The notes below the pieces were generated by a model. The model was given only the letters and a program-made list of their open reading frames with translations. It had not been told where the DNA came from and searched no databases. A DNA stretch of 64,000 bases from DATKHR01 sp036557365 (GTDB taxonomy: Bacteria > Acidobacteriota > Vicinamibacteria > Vicinamibacterales > CAVVIG01): positions 186,001 to 250,000 of the forward strand of contig DATBHR010000077.1 of NCBI GenBank assembly GCA_036557365.1. Reading direction: 5' to 3'. Within the stretch, counting starts at the first letter, position 1, and each line of letters opens with the position of its first letter. This document shows, piece after piece, positions 1 through 9,142 of this stretch. The translations under genes and the position numbers were made by a program.

Positions 1-66
1 GCCGGAAGCGTCGCGCCATTCGTTGTTGATGAACAGTTGCTTGCGCAGAACGGCCGTCGTCGCCAT
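1..66 (-). CDS. Aldehyde dehydrogenase, N-terminal fragment (runs off window start)
   Basis: Only the first 22 codons lie in the window. The reverse strand reads from ATG at 66 and includes the segment QLFINNEWRDASG, which is the usual N-terminal beta-strand of NAD(P)-dependent aldehyde dehydrogenases (F-I-N/G-x-E-W). A GGAG box stands 6 nt upstream of the ATG. It follows the hydrolase, boxB and boxC on the same strand, with 26 bp to the hydrolase stop. In known box clusters an aldehyde dehydrogenase (BoxD) oxidises the ring-cleavage semialdehyde, so that role is a fair guess, but the diagnostic part of the protein is outside the window. Confidence 0.7.
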   Translation of the reverse strand, partial: MATTAVLRKQLFINNEWRDASG

Positions 67-92
67 GTGTACTCCGAACGTGATGGTGACTG

Positions 93-794
93 TTATACGC
101 TCGTGGTCTCGCCCGGCTTCAGTTCGAGAACCTTGACGCCCTTCGGTTCGACGAGAGCCCTGAACGCCGCGGGCGTTCCCGTCAGCGCCGGAAACGTTCC
201 GTAGTGCATCGGCACGACGCTCTTCACGTTCAGAAGCTCGCATGCTTTCGCGGCCTGCCGTGGTCCCATCGTGTAGAGGTCGCCGATCGGGAGGAACGCG
301 AGGCTTGGCGTGTACATCTCACCGATGAGACGCATGTCGCCGAAGACATCGGTGTCGCCCGCGAAGTAGATGGTCTTCCCGTCCTCGAACTTGACGATGT
401 AGCCCGTGGCGACGCCGGTGTAGAACGTCTGCCCGCCGTCGTCGACCGAACTGCTGTGGGCGGCTGAGACCATCGTCATCGAGAGCCCCATCGCCTCGAG
501 CGTGCCGCCGGGATTCATCGCGGTGACCTTCTGCAGTCCTTTTTTCTGGAGCCACTCGCCGAGCTCGAACGGTGCCACGACCTGCGCGCCGCTCGACCGT
601 CCGACTGCCACAGCATCGGTCGTGTGATCGTTGTGCCCGTGTGTCAGGAGCATCAGATCGAGCTCGCCGATCTTCTTCGCCGATTCGGGCGACGAAGGGT
701 TGCCCGTGATCCACGGATCGAAGAGGATGCGCTTGCCTTGCGGCGACTTCAGCAGGAACGTCGCGTGACCGAGCCAGGTGATGGAAAGAGACAT
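93..794 (-). CDS. Metal-dependent hydrolase, UPF0173/beta-lactamase-fold type
   Basis: A 233-residue protein with the metallo-beta-lactamase signature THGHNDH (residues 51-57, H52, H54, D56, H57) and later metal-site segments HSS (about 113), FAGDTD and PMHYGTF near the C-terminus. It resembles the compact YtkL-type UPF0173 family rather than glyoxalase II. The ATG at 794 is chosen because the family begins right at SITWLGHATFLL; longer upstream frame runs into boxB. It starts 11 bp after the boxB stop with no Shine-Dalgarno box, so it is probably translated as part of the boxCB transcript. Its substrate is unknown. A role on a lactone or CoA-ester by-product of the box pathway is possible but only inferred from position. 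Confidence 0.85.
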   Translation of the reverse strand: MSLSITWLGHATFLLKSPQGKRILFDPWITGNPSSPESAKKIGELDLMLLTHGHNDHTTDAVAVGRSSGAQVVAPFELGEWLQKKGLQKVTAMNPGGTLEAMGLSMTMVSAAHSSSVDDGGQTFYTGVATGYIVKFEDGKTIYFAGDTDVFGDMRLIGEMYTPSLAFLPIGDLYTMGPRQAAKACELLNVKSVVPMHYGTFPALTGTPAAFRALVEPKGVKVLELKPGETTSV

Positions 795-805
795 AACGAA
801 TTTTT

Positions 806-2251
806 CTACTGCTCTGTCCGTACGTATTGAAAGTCGACCGGCTGCTGGTTGATTCCGCGCCGCGGCGGCGCGATGTAATTGGCAAACCGACCTGGTTCGT
901 AAATCGGCTCGGCCATGATGCTGAGCAGGTACTCCGAGTCCGCCGCCGAAGGCAGCCATTCGTACTTCCGCCGCTCGAATTCTTCAGCCGACAGCGGCAC
1001 ACCGTTCGGATCGAAATGGAATCCGGCGTACATGCCGATGTGGCGATTGAACTTCCGATCCGGCAGTCGAAGCCGATCGGAGATCCCGTAGTGCTCGAGG
1101 ACGCGGTTCCATCGCGTCACGCCGGCTGCGCAGTCGCCGACGTACCAATCGCGAAGCACCTCGTTCATCGCGTTCCGCATCAGGACGTCCTTCGCCACCG
1201 GCTTGCCCTGCTCGAAGAATTCCATCGAGTAGTACGAGTCCTTGACGACGTGTTCGTCGAACGTCTCCTCTTTCGCGCGGCCCTTCAGGCCGTTGGCGAA
1301 GTACGACGCCGCGTTGCTCGAGACCTCGCTGCCGTGCAGGTCGAGGCTGAGGCTGAACCACTGGTTCAGGTGCTTCTGAATTGTCGGAATGTCGATGCCG
1401 CCAATCTTCCGCACGTCCTCGGAGAAGCCCGCCTCCTTCATCAGCTGACAGGTCCGCTCGAGGATCCTCGCGATGCCCGTTTCGCCGACGAACATGTGAT
1501 GCGCTTCCTCGGTCAGCATGAATCGCGTCGTCCGCGACAGCGGATCGAGCGAGCTCTCCGACAGCGACATGAGCTGCGACTTGCCGTCGCGATCGGTGAA
1601 CATCGTGAACATGAAGAAGTCGAGCCAGTTGTCGATCGGCTCGTTGAACGCTTCGAGGATGCGCGGCTTGTCGCGGTTGCCGCTCTGGCGCTCGAGCAGT
1701 TCCTCCGCCTCGTCTCTCCCGTCGCGCCCGAAATACGAATGCAGAAGGTAAACCATCGCCCAGAGGTGACGGCCTTCTTCGACGTTCACCTGAAAAAGGT
1801 TGCGGAGATCGTAGAGGCTCGGACACCGCTGGCCGAGCCAGCGCTGCTGCTCGACGCTCGCGGGTTCCGTGTCGCCTTGCGTGACGATGAGCCGCCGCAG
1901 CTGGTTGCGGAATTCTCCGGGGACCTCCTGCCAGACCGGCTGCCCGAAGAAATCGCCGAAACCGATCCGGCGATCGTGAACAGGATCAGCGAGGAAGATG
2001 CCCCAGCGATAATCCGGCAGCTTGACGTACTCGAAGTGCGCCCAACCTTCGGGATCGACGCTGATCGCTGTTCGCACGTACACCTGGTGGTAATCCTGAA
2101 AGCCCTGCGGCCCCATGTCGCGCCACCACTGGATGTATTTCGGCTGCCAGTGCTCGAGCGCCCGCTGCAGCCGCTTGTTGCCCGACAGGTTGACGTTGTT
2201 CGGAATTTTTTCCGCTGAGATCACGTCCGCCCCCTCACCAGCATTCGCCAA
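806..2251 (-). CDS. boxB: Benzoyl-CoA 2,3-epoxidase, oxygenase subunit BoxB
   Basis: 481 residues, the normal BoxB length. BoxB is the soluble di-iron monooxygenase that, with the reductase BoxA, converts benzoyl-CoA to its 2,3-epoxide. Family hallmarks are visible: EKIPNNVNLS at 14-23, PDYRWGIFL at 79-87, GDTEPASVEQQR at 126-137, LYDLRNLFQVNVEEGRHLW at 146-164 (E159 and H162 as iron ligands) and FMLTEEAHHMFVGE at 244-257 (second E/H ligand set). It lies 35 bp after boxC on the same strand and before the hydrolase gene. No boxA is present in this window, so the electron donor must be encoded elsewhere, perhaps left of position 1. Confidence 0.95.
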   Translation of the reverse strand: MANAGEGADVISAEKIPNNVNLSGNKRLQRALEHWQPKYIQWWRDMGPQGFQDYHQVYVRTAISVDPEGWAHFEYVKLPDYRWGIFLADPVHDRRIGFGDFFGQPVWQEVPGEFRNQLRRLIVTQGDTEPASVEQQRWLGQRCPSLYDLRNLFQVNVEEGRHLWAMVYLLHSYFGRDGRDEAEELLERQSGNRDKPRILEAFNEPIDNWLDFFMFTMFTDRDGKSQLMSLSESSLDPLSRTTRFMLTEEAHHMFVGETGIARILERTCQLMKEAGFSEDVRKIGGIDIPTIQKHLNQWFSLSLDLHGSEVSSNAASYFANGLKGRAKEETFDEHVVKDSYYSMEFFEQGKPVAKDVLMRNAMNEVLRDWYVGDCAAGVTRWNRVLEHYGISDRLRLPDRKFNRHIGMYAGFHFDPNGVPLSAEEFERRKYEWLPSAADSEYLLSIMAEPIYEPGRFANYIAPPRRGINQQPVDFQYVRTEQ

Positions 2252-2286
2252 TTCGCCACCGCGAATTCGCGAACAGGGAATTCGTT

Positions 2287-3918
2287 TTACGTTCGTTTCC
2301 AGTCGAACTCCGGGCGCCCCTGCTGCCCGTACACTTTCAAGGCGCCCTTCTCACCGACGGCGTTTGGTCGCTGGAAGATCCAGTTCTGCCACGCGGTGAG
2401 CCGTCCGAAGATCTTCGTTTCCATGGTCTCGGGCCCAGCGAAGCGGAGATTCGCTTCGAGCCCCGTCATCGCGTCCGGCGAAAACGCCGCGCGCGCCTCG
2501 ACCGCCACGCGGACTTCGTCGTCCCAGTCGATTTCGTCCGGCGCGAAGGTGACGAGTCCCGCCTCGTCCGCCTCGGCGGCATTGAACGGGCCGTCGTGCG
2601 CGAACAGTTTCTCGAGTACAGCGGGATCGTTCAGGAACCTCGTCTGCAAGCGCGTCAGACCATTGCTCATCGTCAGCGGGCCGGCGTTCATCGGCGAAAG
2701 CGCGATGACGTTCTCTTCGTTGTCGTCGTGGAGCATGTAGATGCGATCCGACGCGAACGCAAGCTCCAGAAGCGATCCCGCAAACGCCGACCCCGGTTCG
2801 ATGAGCGTGAAGAACGTGCGCGACGTCAAATCGACGCGCTTCAAGGTCCGCTTCATCATCAGGACGATTTCTCGAACCAGCCAGTGATTCTGGTGTGCTG
2901 TCAGAGTCTTATCGATGTCGAGCACGGCGCTCTGGTCGCCTTCGGTCCGGATGATGACCGTCCCGGTTTCCGGCTCGTTGATGCGAAGCCGCAACAGCGC
3001 ATCGTCCAGTTCGCGGAACGCGCGCAGCGGCCAGAACTGGTCGCCTGCCGCAACGATCTGGTCCGGCGTCGACGGCTGAGGACCGCTCGGCGCGTGGACC
3101 GTGAGCTCCGCCGTGCGCCGATCGCGATGCAGTGTCAGCGTCACCGCCGAGTACGTCATCTCGTTCTCGGTCACGGTGGGATTCAAGGCGTTCAGCACGA
3201 TTCCGGGACCGGACGACGGTCGATCGGACATCGCCGCGAGCTCCCGCGCGCGCTTGGCGACTGCTTCCTTGAATTGGCTCGTCGGGAACACCTTGTCGAC
3301 GAGTTTCCATTCGACCGCGCGCTTTCCTTTGATGCCCTCGACGAGCGTGCTGAAGAAATCGGCGAGGTCGCGACGCACACGACGCTTGTCGACGACCCTC
3401 GTCAATCCGCCGGTGCCTGGCAGCACACCGAGGAGCGGGGCCTCAGGCAGGCTCACCGCCGAATTCCCGTCGTCGACGAGAAAGATTTCGTCGCACGCCA
3501 GCGCGAGCTCGTAGCCGCCGCCCGCGCAGATGCCGTTCAGCGCGGCCAGGAACTTCAAGCCCGAATGTTCACTGGCGTCCTCGATAGCGAGCCGCGTCTC
3601 GTTCGTGAACTTGCAGAAGTTGACCTTCCAGCCGTGCGACGATTCGCGCAGCATCATGATGTTGGCGCCGGCGCAGAAGATCCGCTCCTTGAGCGAGGTG
3701 ATCACGACGGCGTGGACTTCCGGATGCTCGAACCGGATCCGCTGAATCGCATCCGCCAGCTCGATATCGACGCCGAGGTCGTACGAGTTGAGCTTGAGCT
3801 TGTAGTCCGGCTTGATGCCGGCGTCCTCGCGCACGTCCATCGAGAGCGTGGCGACGGGGCCGTCGCAGGTGAGGTGCCAGTGCTGGTAACGGTCGGGGCG
3901 GGTATCAAAAGTGATCAT
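2287..3918 (-). CDS. boxC: Benzoyl-CoA-dihydrodiol lyase BoxC
   Basis: 543 residues from the ATG at 3918. BoxC hydrolytically opens 2,3-epoxybenzoyl-CoA to 3,4-didehydroadipyl-CoA semialdehyde and formate. The N-terminal half is a crotonase fold with the oxyanion-hole segments FCAGANI (81-87) and NGICAGGGYELA (128-139); the C-terminal half is a second, degenerate crotonase-like region typical of BoxC. A TTG seven codons upstream would also be in frame, but it would start inside the palindromic operator at 3924-3939, so the ATG is preferred. A -10 like TAAAGT on the reverse strand lies upstream of the operator, which would then cover the transcription start. First gene of the boxC-boxB-hydrolase-aldehyde dehydrogenase run. 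Confidence 0.95.
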   Translation of the reverse strand: MITFDTRPDRYQHWHLTCDGPVATLSMDVREDAGIKPDYKLKLNSYDLGVDIELADAIQRIRFEHPEVHAVVITSLKERIFCAGANIMMLRESSHGWKVNFCKFTNETRLAIEDASEHSGLKFLAALNGICAGGGYELALACDEIFLVDDGNSAVSLPEAPLLGVLPGTGGLTRVVDKRRVRRDLADFFSTLVEGIKGKRAVEWKLVDKVFPTSQFKEAVAKRARELAAMSDRPSSGPGIVLNALNPTVTENEMTYSAVTLTLHRDRRTAELTVHAPSGPQPSTPDQIVAAGDQFWPLRAFRELDDALLRLRINEPETGTVIIRTEGDQSAVLDIDKTLTAHQNHWLVREIVLMMKRTLKRVDLTSRTFFTLIEPGSAFAGSLLELAFASDRIYMLHDDNEENVIALSPMNAGPLTMSNGLTRLQTRFLNDPAVLEKLFAHDGPFNAAEADEAGLVTFAPDEIDWDDEVRVAVEARAAFSPDAMTGLEANLRFAGPETMETKIFGRLTAWQNWIFQRPNAVGEKGALKVYGQQGRPEFDWKRT

Positions 3919-3923
3919 TGAAA

Positions 3924-3939
3924 TTGAACGCTCGTTCAA
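3924..3939. promoter_or_regulatory. Palindromic TetR operator between boxC and the regulator
   Basis: TTGAACG-CT-CGTTCAA is a perfect 7+7 bp inverted repeat with a 2-bp centre. It fills the gap between the divergent starts of boxC (3918) and the TetR gene (3953). TetR-family regulators of acyl-CoA pathways often bind sites of this kind. It probably controls both directions. Confidence 0.75.
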
Positions 3940-3952
3940 ACTACTTTAGAGC

Positions 3953-4615
3953 GTGGCCATGACCGAGTCAACAGGGCATGCGCGTCCGCGCCCTCTGAAG
4001 AGCCGCCGGCGGACGGGCCGCCCGCGCAACGTCGACCCCAACGCGTCGACCCGTGTCGACATCCTGAAGAGCGCCGCGAAAGCCTTTCGAAAGCTCGGCT
4101 ACCACGGCGCGACCGTCGAGCAGATCGCCGCCGCCCTTCATATGAAGAAGGGTAACCTCTATTACTACTTCAAGAACAAGGAAGAGATTCTTTTCGCCTG
4201 CCATCAGTACTCACTCGACCAGCTCATGCAGCTGTTCGAGCAGATCCAGGCGGTCGATTCGAGCGCGGACCTCAAGCTGCGCCAGCTGATCGTCGCGTTC
4301 GTCCACACGATCCTCGACGAACTGCACGGCACGGCACTGTTCCTCGATCTCGAAGCGCTGAGTCCTGCGCATCTGAAGACTGTCATCGCCCGCCGCGATC
4401 GCTTCGAGCACGGTGTTCGCGGTCTGCTGAAGGACGGCATGGACAGCGGCGCGTTCGCGCCCGGCGATCCGAAGCTGCTGGCGTTCGCGCTGTTCGGCGC
4501 GGTCAACTGGATTCCGCGCTGGTTCAATCCGAACGGCGCGTCGACGTCGCAGGAAATCGCCGAGCGGTTTGCGGATTATCTCGTGGCCGGCCTGCGATCT
4601 GGCGCGCTCGAGTAG
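3953..4615 (+). CDS. TetR family regulator of the box genes
   Basis: 220 residues from GTG 3953 (218 from ATG 3959). The N-terminus is basic and disordered (residues 10-27), followed by the TetR DNA-binding domain: helix-turn-helix at about 54-73 with the recognition part MKKGNLYYYFKNKEEIL. The C-terminal ligand domain has a dimer-helix pattern like that of regulators of acyl-CoA degradation genes. It is divergent from boxC with the perfect palindrome 3924-3939 between them, so it likely represses boxCB and itself, with benzoyl-CoA as the probable inducer (inference). A TACTTT element at 3942-3947 sits 5 nt before the GTG, which would make the mRNA leaderless if GTG is used. Confidence 0.9.
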   Translation: MAMTESTGHARPRPLKSRRRTGRPRNVDPNASTRVDILKSAAKAFRKLGYHGATVEQIAAALHMKKGNLYYYFKNKEEILFACHQYSLDQLMQLFEQIQAVDSSADLKLRQLIVAFVHTILDELHGTALFLDLEALSPAHLKTVIARRDRFEHGVRGLLKDGMDSGAFAPGDPKLLAFALFGAVNWIPRWFNPNGASTSQEIAERFADYLVAGLRSGALE

Positions 4616-4621
4616 GCGCGC

Positions 4622-7042
4622 TCAGCCGGCGCGCAGCGCGCGCACCGGGTTCGTGTGGACGACGCGCAGCGCAGGCACGAGCGCCGCGACGACGGCCACG
4701 ACGAGAACCGCCCCTCCGGCGATCGCGAACGTCAACGGATCGCCGACGCCAATTCCCCAGACGAGCAATTGAAGCGTCGCGGCAGTCCAGCGCGCGGCGA
4801 TCAATCCGAAGACGACGCCCGTCAGCGAGAGCACGGCCGCCGGCAGCACCGCAGTCACCACGACCCGCCACGCGGACGCGCCAAGCGCCATGCGGATGCC
4901 GAGCTCGCGCGTACGTTCGGCAATCGAGTTGGCCACAAGACCGTAGATCCCGAGCGCGGAAAGCAACAGCGCAAGGCCAGCGAGCGCCGCAAGCAGCGTC
5001 GCCTGCGCACGCGGTGTGGCTACGGCTTCATCGCGCACATCGTCGAGCGTCCTGAACTTCGCAAACGGCAGCAGCGGATCGACGGCCTGAACGGCGCGCT
5101 GCATCTCCGAAGCCGCCGCACGCGGCGTTCCAGCGGTTCGCACGAAGAAACTCGGTGAAAACCAGGTGTGCACGAGTTGGAACAACGCGGTCGATGTCTG
5201 CGCCGCCGGCACATAGGCGGACGGCACAGCGGCCACCGGTCCGAAATTTCCGAACGCCGTCTTCACCTGAATATCGCCGACGATGCCGACGATCGTGCGC
5301 GAGCCGCTGGCGACGATGGTGCGTCCGAGCGGCTCCCGATCTGGCGAGTAGCGCTTCGCGAACGCCTCGTTGACGACCACGACTGGCGCTGCCGCGTCGG
5401 CATCAGCGCTCGAGAACGTCCGTCCGCGAAGCACTGGGACTCGGAGCGTATCGAAATAGGCCGGCGTCACATAGGTCAGGTTGATCAGGTGACTCTCGTC
5501 GCCCGGCCTCCAGCGAAACCCGATGTTCAACCCGCGTTCGTACGGCAGGGTCAACGCTGCAGCCGCGTGCTCGACGCCGGGAACGGCCTGCATCCGCTGG
5601 ACCGCCTGCGCGAAGAGCTGGTTGATGCGATCCGCGTCCTGATATCGCGCGTCCTGGAGCGACAGCGTTGCGGTCATCACGTGCGTGCCGTCGAACCCGG
5701 CGCGCTGGTTGATGAGAAAAGCAAACGACCGGATGAGCAAGCCGGCGCCGACGAGGAGCACGACCCCGAGCGCCACTTCGGTCGCCACCATCACCCGTCG
5801 CGTCCAGGTGCGCGACGCGCCAGCGATCGTTGGACTGCCCGACGCAACGAGCGTTTCACGCAGGTTGACGCGGCTCGCGTGCAGCGCTGGAACGAGGCCG
5901 AAGACGACGCTGGTGCCGAGCGCCACGGCGCCCGTGATCGCGAGCACACGGAGGTCGAGCACCGCTTCGCCGCCATCGGCGCCAACAGCCTGCTCGAGCA
6001 GCGTCGTGAACGCGCGCGATCCGGCCCATCCGATGACGACACCGAGAAGGCCGCCACACGCGGACAGCACCAGGCTTTCGACGAGCAGTTGACGCACGAT
6101 GACGCGGCGTCCGCCGCCAAGCGCGATGCGCGTCGCGATTTCCGGCGCCCGGGTGACGCCGCGCGCCATCAAGAGTCCCGCGATGTTGACGCATCCGATC
6201 AGCAACACGGCCGCAACCGCCGCCCACAGGATCAGGATCGGCCGGCGGACCTGCTGCGTCTCGCCCTGCTGCAGCGGCACGATATGGATCCGCGCGCGAT
6301 TTTCTGCGGCCGCGTCCGCACGATAGAGATCGTCCATCGCAGCCTGTCCCGCAGACGCGAGTTCCGCGTCGGCCTGCGCCCAAGTCGCGCCACGCGAGAG
6401 ACGCGCGACGATGGCGTAGTTCTGCCCACCGCCTTCCCCTCGCGATGACGGCTGCAGCGGCGTCCAGACGTCGACCGGCGCACCGGTCGTGAATCGCGCC
6501 GGCATGACGCCGACGACGGTGTGCGGCGCGCCGCGCAGCATCACTCGCTGGCCGACGAGCGACGGATCCGCGCCGAGCCGCGTCCACAGCGCGTGACTCA
6601 GGATGACGAGCGGCGGGCCGCCGGGGCGATCCTCGTCGCGCGTGAACTCGCGGCCGAGCGCCGGCGCGACACCGAGCACGCGGAAGAAGCCGGCCGACAC
6701 GCGCTCCTGCTGCACATATTGCGGCTGGTTCCCCGCCACGAGGTTCACGCCCATCCCCATGCCGGACGTCACCGCCATATCTGCCGTTGTCACATGATCG
6801 CGAAGCGCTTCCCATGTCGCGCCGGTCTGCCCGATTTCGTCGTTACCGGTGCGATCGAAATGAGTGACGACCTGCGCGAGCCGATCGGGATCAGGAAATG
6901 GCAGCGACCGCACGAGGACTCGGTCGACGACCGAGTAGATGGCGGTGTTCGCACCGATGCAGAACGCCAGCGTCAGGATGGACGTGACGGCGAACGCGGG
7001 ATTTCTGGCGAGGAGGCGGACAGCGTACCGAACGTCGCGCAT
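4622..7042 (-). CDS. ABC transporter permease of the ADOP (MacB/FtsX) type
   Basis: 806 residues. It begins MRDVRYAVRLLARNPAF, the standard opening of acidobacterial duplicated orphan permeases. Order of parts: TM1 (about 18-40), MacB-type periplasmic domain (about 45-250), three-TM FtsX domain (about 275-400), a linker with another TM at about 420, a second periplasmic domain (about 445-650) and a C-terminal three-TM FtsX domain ending near 800. No ATPase gene is adjacent, as is usual for this orphan family. It converges on the TetR gene (6 bp between stops) and follows the benzoate-CoA ligase by 43 bp. AAGGTG 6 nt before the ATG may be a ribosome site. Its substrate is unknown. Confidence 0.9.
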   Translation of the reverse strand: MRDVRYAVRLLARNPAFAVTSILTLAFCIGANTAIYSVVDRVLVRSLPFPDPDRLAQVVTHFDRTGNDEIGQTGATWEALRDHVTTADMAVTSGMGMGVNLVAGNQPQYVQQERVSAGFFRVLGVAPALGREFTRDEDRPGGPPLVILSHALWTRLGADPSLVGQRVMLRGAPHTVVGVMPARFTTGAPVDVWTPLQPSSRGEGGGQNYAIVARLSRGATWAQADAELASAGQAAMDDLYRADAAAENRARIHIVPLQQGETQQVRRPILILWAAVAAVLLIGCVNIAGLLMARGVTRAPEIATRIALGGGRRVIVRQLLVESLVLSACGGLLGVVIGWAGSRAFTTLLEQAVGADGGEAVLDLRVLAITGAVALGTSVVFGLVPALHASRVNLRETLVASGSPTIAGASRTWTRRVMVATEVALGVVLLVGAGLLIRSFAFLINQRAGFDGTHVMTATLSLQDARYQDADRINQLFAQAVQRMQAVPGVEHAAAALTLPYERGLNIGFRWRPGDESHLINLTYVTPAYFDTLRVPVLRGRTFSSADADAAAPVVVVNEAFAKRYSPDREPLGRTIVASGSRTIVGIVGDIQVKTAFGNFGPVAAVPSAYVPAAQTSTALFQLVHTWFSPSFFVRTAGTPRAAASEMQRAVQAVDPLLPFAKFRTLDDVRDEAVATPRAQATLLAALAGLALLLSALGIYGLVANSIAERTRELGIRMALGASAWRVVVTAVLPAAVLSLTGVVFGLIAARWTAATLQLLVWGIGVGDPLTFAIAGGAVLVVAVVAALVPALRVVHTNPVRALRAG

Positions 7043-7085
7043 CTCGGCACCTTAGACGGCATGGCCGCCGAAAGCGTTCGCCGGC

Positions 7086-8672
7086 TCAGCTCTTCTGACC
7101 CGCGGCGATCTGCCGCAGCCGGTATCGCTGGATCTTGCCGGTCGCCGTCTTCGGCAGCTCGGTCACGAATTCCACCCAGCGCGGGCGCTTGTAGTCCGCG
7201 AGACGATCGCGCACGAACTGCTGCAGCGCGCTCGCGAGGTCCACAGATGCGTCGTGGCCCTCGCGAAGGACCACGAACGCCATCGGTTTGACGAGACGAT
7301 CGTGATCTTCACGGCCGATCACACCGCATTCCAGGATCGCGGCGTGCGCCATCAACGCGTTCTCGACCTCGATAGGACTGACCCAGAGGCCGCCGACCTT
7401 CAGCATGTCGTCCGCGCGGCCCGCATACCAGTAGTACCCGTCTGCGTCGCGGCTGTACTTGTCGCCGGTCCGGATCCAGTGCCCCTCGATCGTGTCTTTT
7501 GTTTTTTCGTGCTGATTCCAGTAGCCGGCGCAAACGGAGTCGCCCTTGATCCACAGGTTGCCGATCTCGCCATCGGCGACGTCTCCACCGTCATCGTCTG
7601 CGATCCGCGCGTCGTATCCGGGCACGATCTGGCCGCTCGACCCGGGCCGAATCGCGCCGGGTCGATTGGAGATGAACATGTGAAGCACTTCCGTGGAGCC
7701 GATGCCGTCGATGATGTCGACGCCGAAACGATGTTTGAATCGCTCGTACAACGCTTCGGGCAGCGCCTCGCCTGCCGACACGGCCAGCCGCACGGACGAC
7801 AGATCGAAATCGCGGGCCGCTCCTGCTGCGTCGTGCGGCGGCGCCTGAGCGAGCATCATGCCGAAACCCGTCGGCACTGAATAAAACAAGGTCGGCCGAT
7901 GATGCGCGATCGTTTCGTAGACGTGCGCAGCTGTCGGCTGTCCGGGCGTCAGGATCGTCGTCGCGCCGACGGCGAACGGAAAATAGAGCGCGTTGCCGAG
8001 GCCGTACGCGAAGAACAGCTTCGCGACGCTGAACGTGCGGTCGTTCTCGGCGATGCCGAGGACGCTTTTGCCGAACAGTTCCGCGCACACGACCATGTCG
8101 TGCTGAAGATGGACGCATGCCTTCGGTTTTCCCGTACTGCCGGACGAATAGAGCCAGAAAGCGGGTGCATCGCGCCTCGTCGCTTCGGCAGCGAGTTCAG
8201 CGGTGCCCGACGCGAGCAGCGCGTCGAACGGGCGTCCGGTGACGATGACCTGCCGCAGCCGGGATCGAACCTGTGGGCTCACCCGCTCGATCTGCGGCAG
8301 CAGTTCCTCGCTGACGATCAGCACGGTCGCGCGCGAATCGAGCAGGACGTACTCGTAGTCGGCGGGCTTCCAGAGCGTGTTCAGCGGAACGGGGACCGCG
8401 CCGATCTTGATCGCGCCCCAGAACGCGTAGACGAATGCGGGTCCGTCGAGCAGCAGCAGGAGGACGCGTTCCTCGGGCCGAACGCCGACACTGTCGCGAA
8501 GCGCGCTCCCGCAACGATTGACGCCGTGCAGGACGTCGGCATACGTCAGCCGATCGGCGCCGCACTCGACGGCGACCTTCGATGCCCTGCCGCCCGTCAC
8601 GTTGCGGTCGACGAAATGCTCGGCGGCATTGAAGACATCGGGCACGCCAAGCGCTTCGGCCGTGACGCTCAT
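7086..8672 (-). CDS. Benzoate-CoA ligase
   Basis: 528 residues, an adenylate-forming class I enzyme that makes benzoyl-CoA from benzoate, ATP and CoA. Visible motifs: phosphate loop YSSGSTGKPKA (175-185), DGIGSTEVLHMF (322-333, the aryl-substrate/adenine region of benzoate-type ligases), RTGDKY (401-406) and the catalytic lysine K513 in KTATGKIQR. The pattern LFFAYGLGNALYFP (219-232) is characteristic of benzoate and 4-hydroxybenzoate CoA ligases. Its start overlaps the thioesterase stop by 4 bp, so the two are translationally coupled. Together with boxBC it supplies the first step of the aerobic CoA-bound benzoate route. Substrate choice among benzoate analogues cannot be read from sequence alone. 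Confidence 0.92.
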   Translation of the reverse strand: MSVTAEALGVPDVFNAAEHFVDRNVTGGRASKVAVECGADRLTYADVLHGVNRCGSALRDSVGVRPEERVLLLLLDGPAFVYAFWGAIKIGAVPVPLNTLWKPADYEYVLLDSRATVLIVSEELLPQIERVSPQVRSRLRQVIVTGRPFDALLASGTAELAAEATRRDAPAFWLYSSGSTGKPKACVHLQHDMVVCAELFGKSVLGIAENDRTFSVAKLFFAYGLGNALYFPFAVGATTILTPGQPTAAHVYETIAHHRPTLFYSVPTGFGMMLAQAPPHDAAGAARDFDLSSVRLAVSAGEALPEALYERFKHRFGVDIIDGIGSTEVLHMFISNRPGAIRPGSSGQIVPGYDARIADDDGGDVADGEIGNLWIKGDSVCAGYWNQHEKTKDTIEGHWIRTGDKYSRDADGYYWYAGRADDMLKVGGLWVSPIEVENALMAHAAILECGVIGREDHDRLVKPMAFVVLREGHDASVDLASALQQFVRDRLADYKRPRWVEFVTELPKTATGKIQRYRLRQIAAGQKS

Positions 8673-9136
8673 CGCGGCGTCCCGGAATGCGGCACAGCCG
8701 CCACCGATTGCGCGCCGTCCGTGAGCAACGCCGAGCCGAGCAGCGCGACGAGGTCAGCTGGAAAATCTCGCGGCGCGAACGTGGACGCGTCGACGCACGC
8801 CACGCGGTAGGACGTTTCGCAGATCAGCCGATCCGTGTCGCGCTCACGGACGTCGAAGGCATATTCGATCCGCCGCGGCAGTATCGCGCGCACGCCGACG
8901 CCGACGGAAATCTCGTCGCCGAGCCTGGCGGGCGATCGGAACTGCGACTGGAGCGACGTGCGCGGCATGAAGATGCCGAGCGTCCGCAGAAGCGCGGTGC
9001 GATCGGCGCCGAGCCGCCGAAACAGGTCTTCCTCCGCGTGCTCGAAGTACCGGTAGAACACGCCGAACCAGACGATGCCCGCCGGATCGGTGTCCGCCCA
9101 GAGTACGCGGAGCGGGACGTGATGGAAGAGGGACAC
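8669..9136 (-). CDS. Hot-dog acyl-CoA thioesterase, 4-hydroxybenzoyl-CoA type
   Basis: 155 residues. The segment VLWADTDPAGIVWFGVFYRYFEHAEEDLFRR contains the catalytic Asp of the D-P-A-G-I-V motif (about residues 15-22) of the 4-hydroxybenzoyl-CoA thioesterase/YbgC group. It is the first gene of the pair with benzoate-CoA ligase (4-bp overlap). Thioesterases in such clusters are thought to release CoA from trapped aromatic thioesters; this is inference here. The GTG start at 9136 lies only 7 nt from a TATTAT box on the same strand, so the message is probably leaderless. Confidence 0.88.
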   Translation of the reverse strand: MSLFHHVPLRVLWADTDPAGIVWFGVFYRYFEHAEEDLFRRLGADRTALLRTLGIFMPRTSLQSQFRSPARLGDEISVGVGVRAILPRRIEYAFDVRERDTDRLICETSYRVACVDASTFAPRDFPADLVALLGSALLTDGAQSVAAVPHSGTPR

Positions 9137-9142
9137 GGCCGA

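Noticed and set aside
806..2218. 463-residue plus-strand frame opposite boxB
   Set aside because: Antisense shadow in GC-rich DNA; boxB is certain on the other strand.
3919..3939. TTG start of boxC at 3939
   Set aside because: It would put the operator inside the coding region; the ATG at 3918 fits the family.
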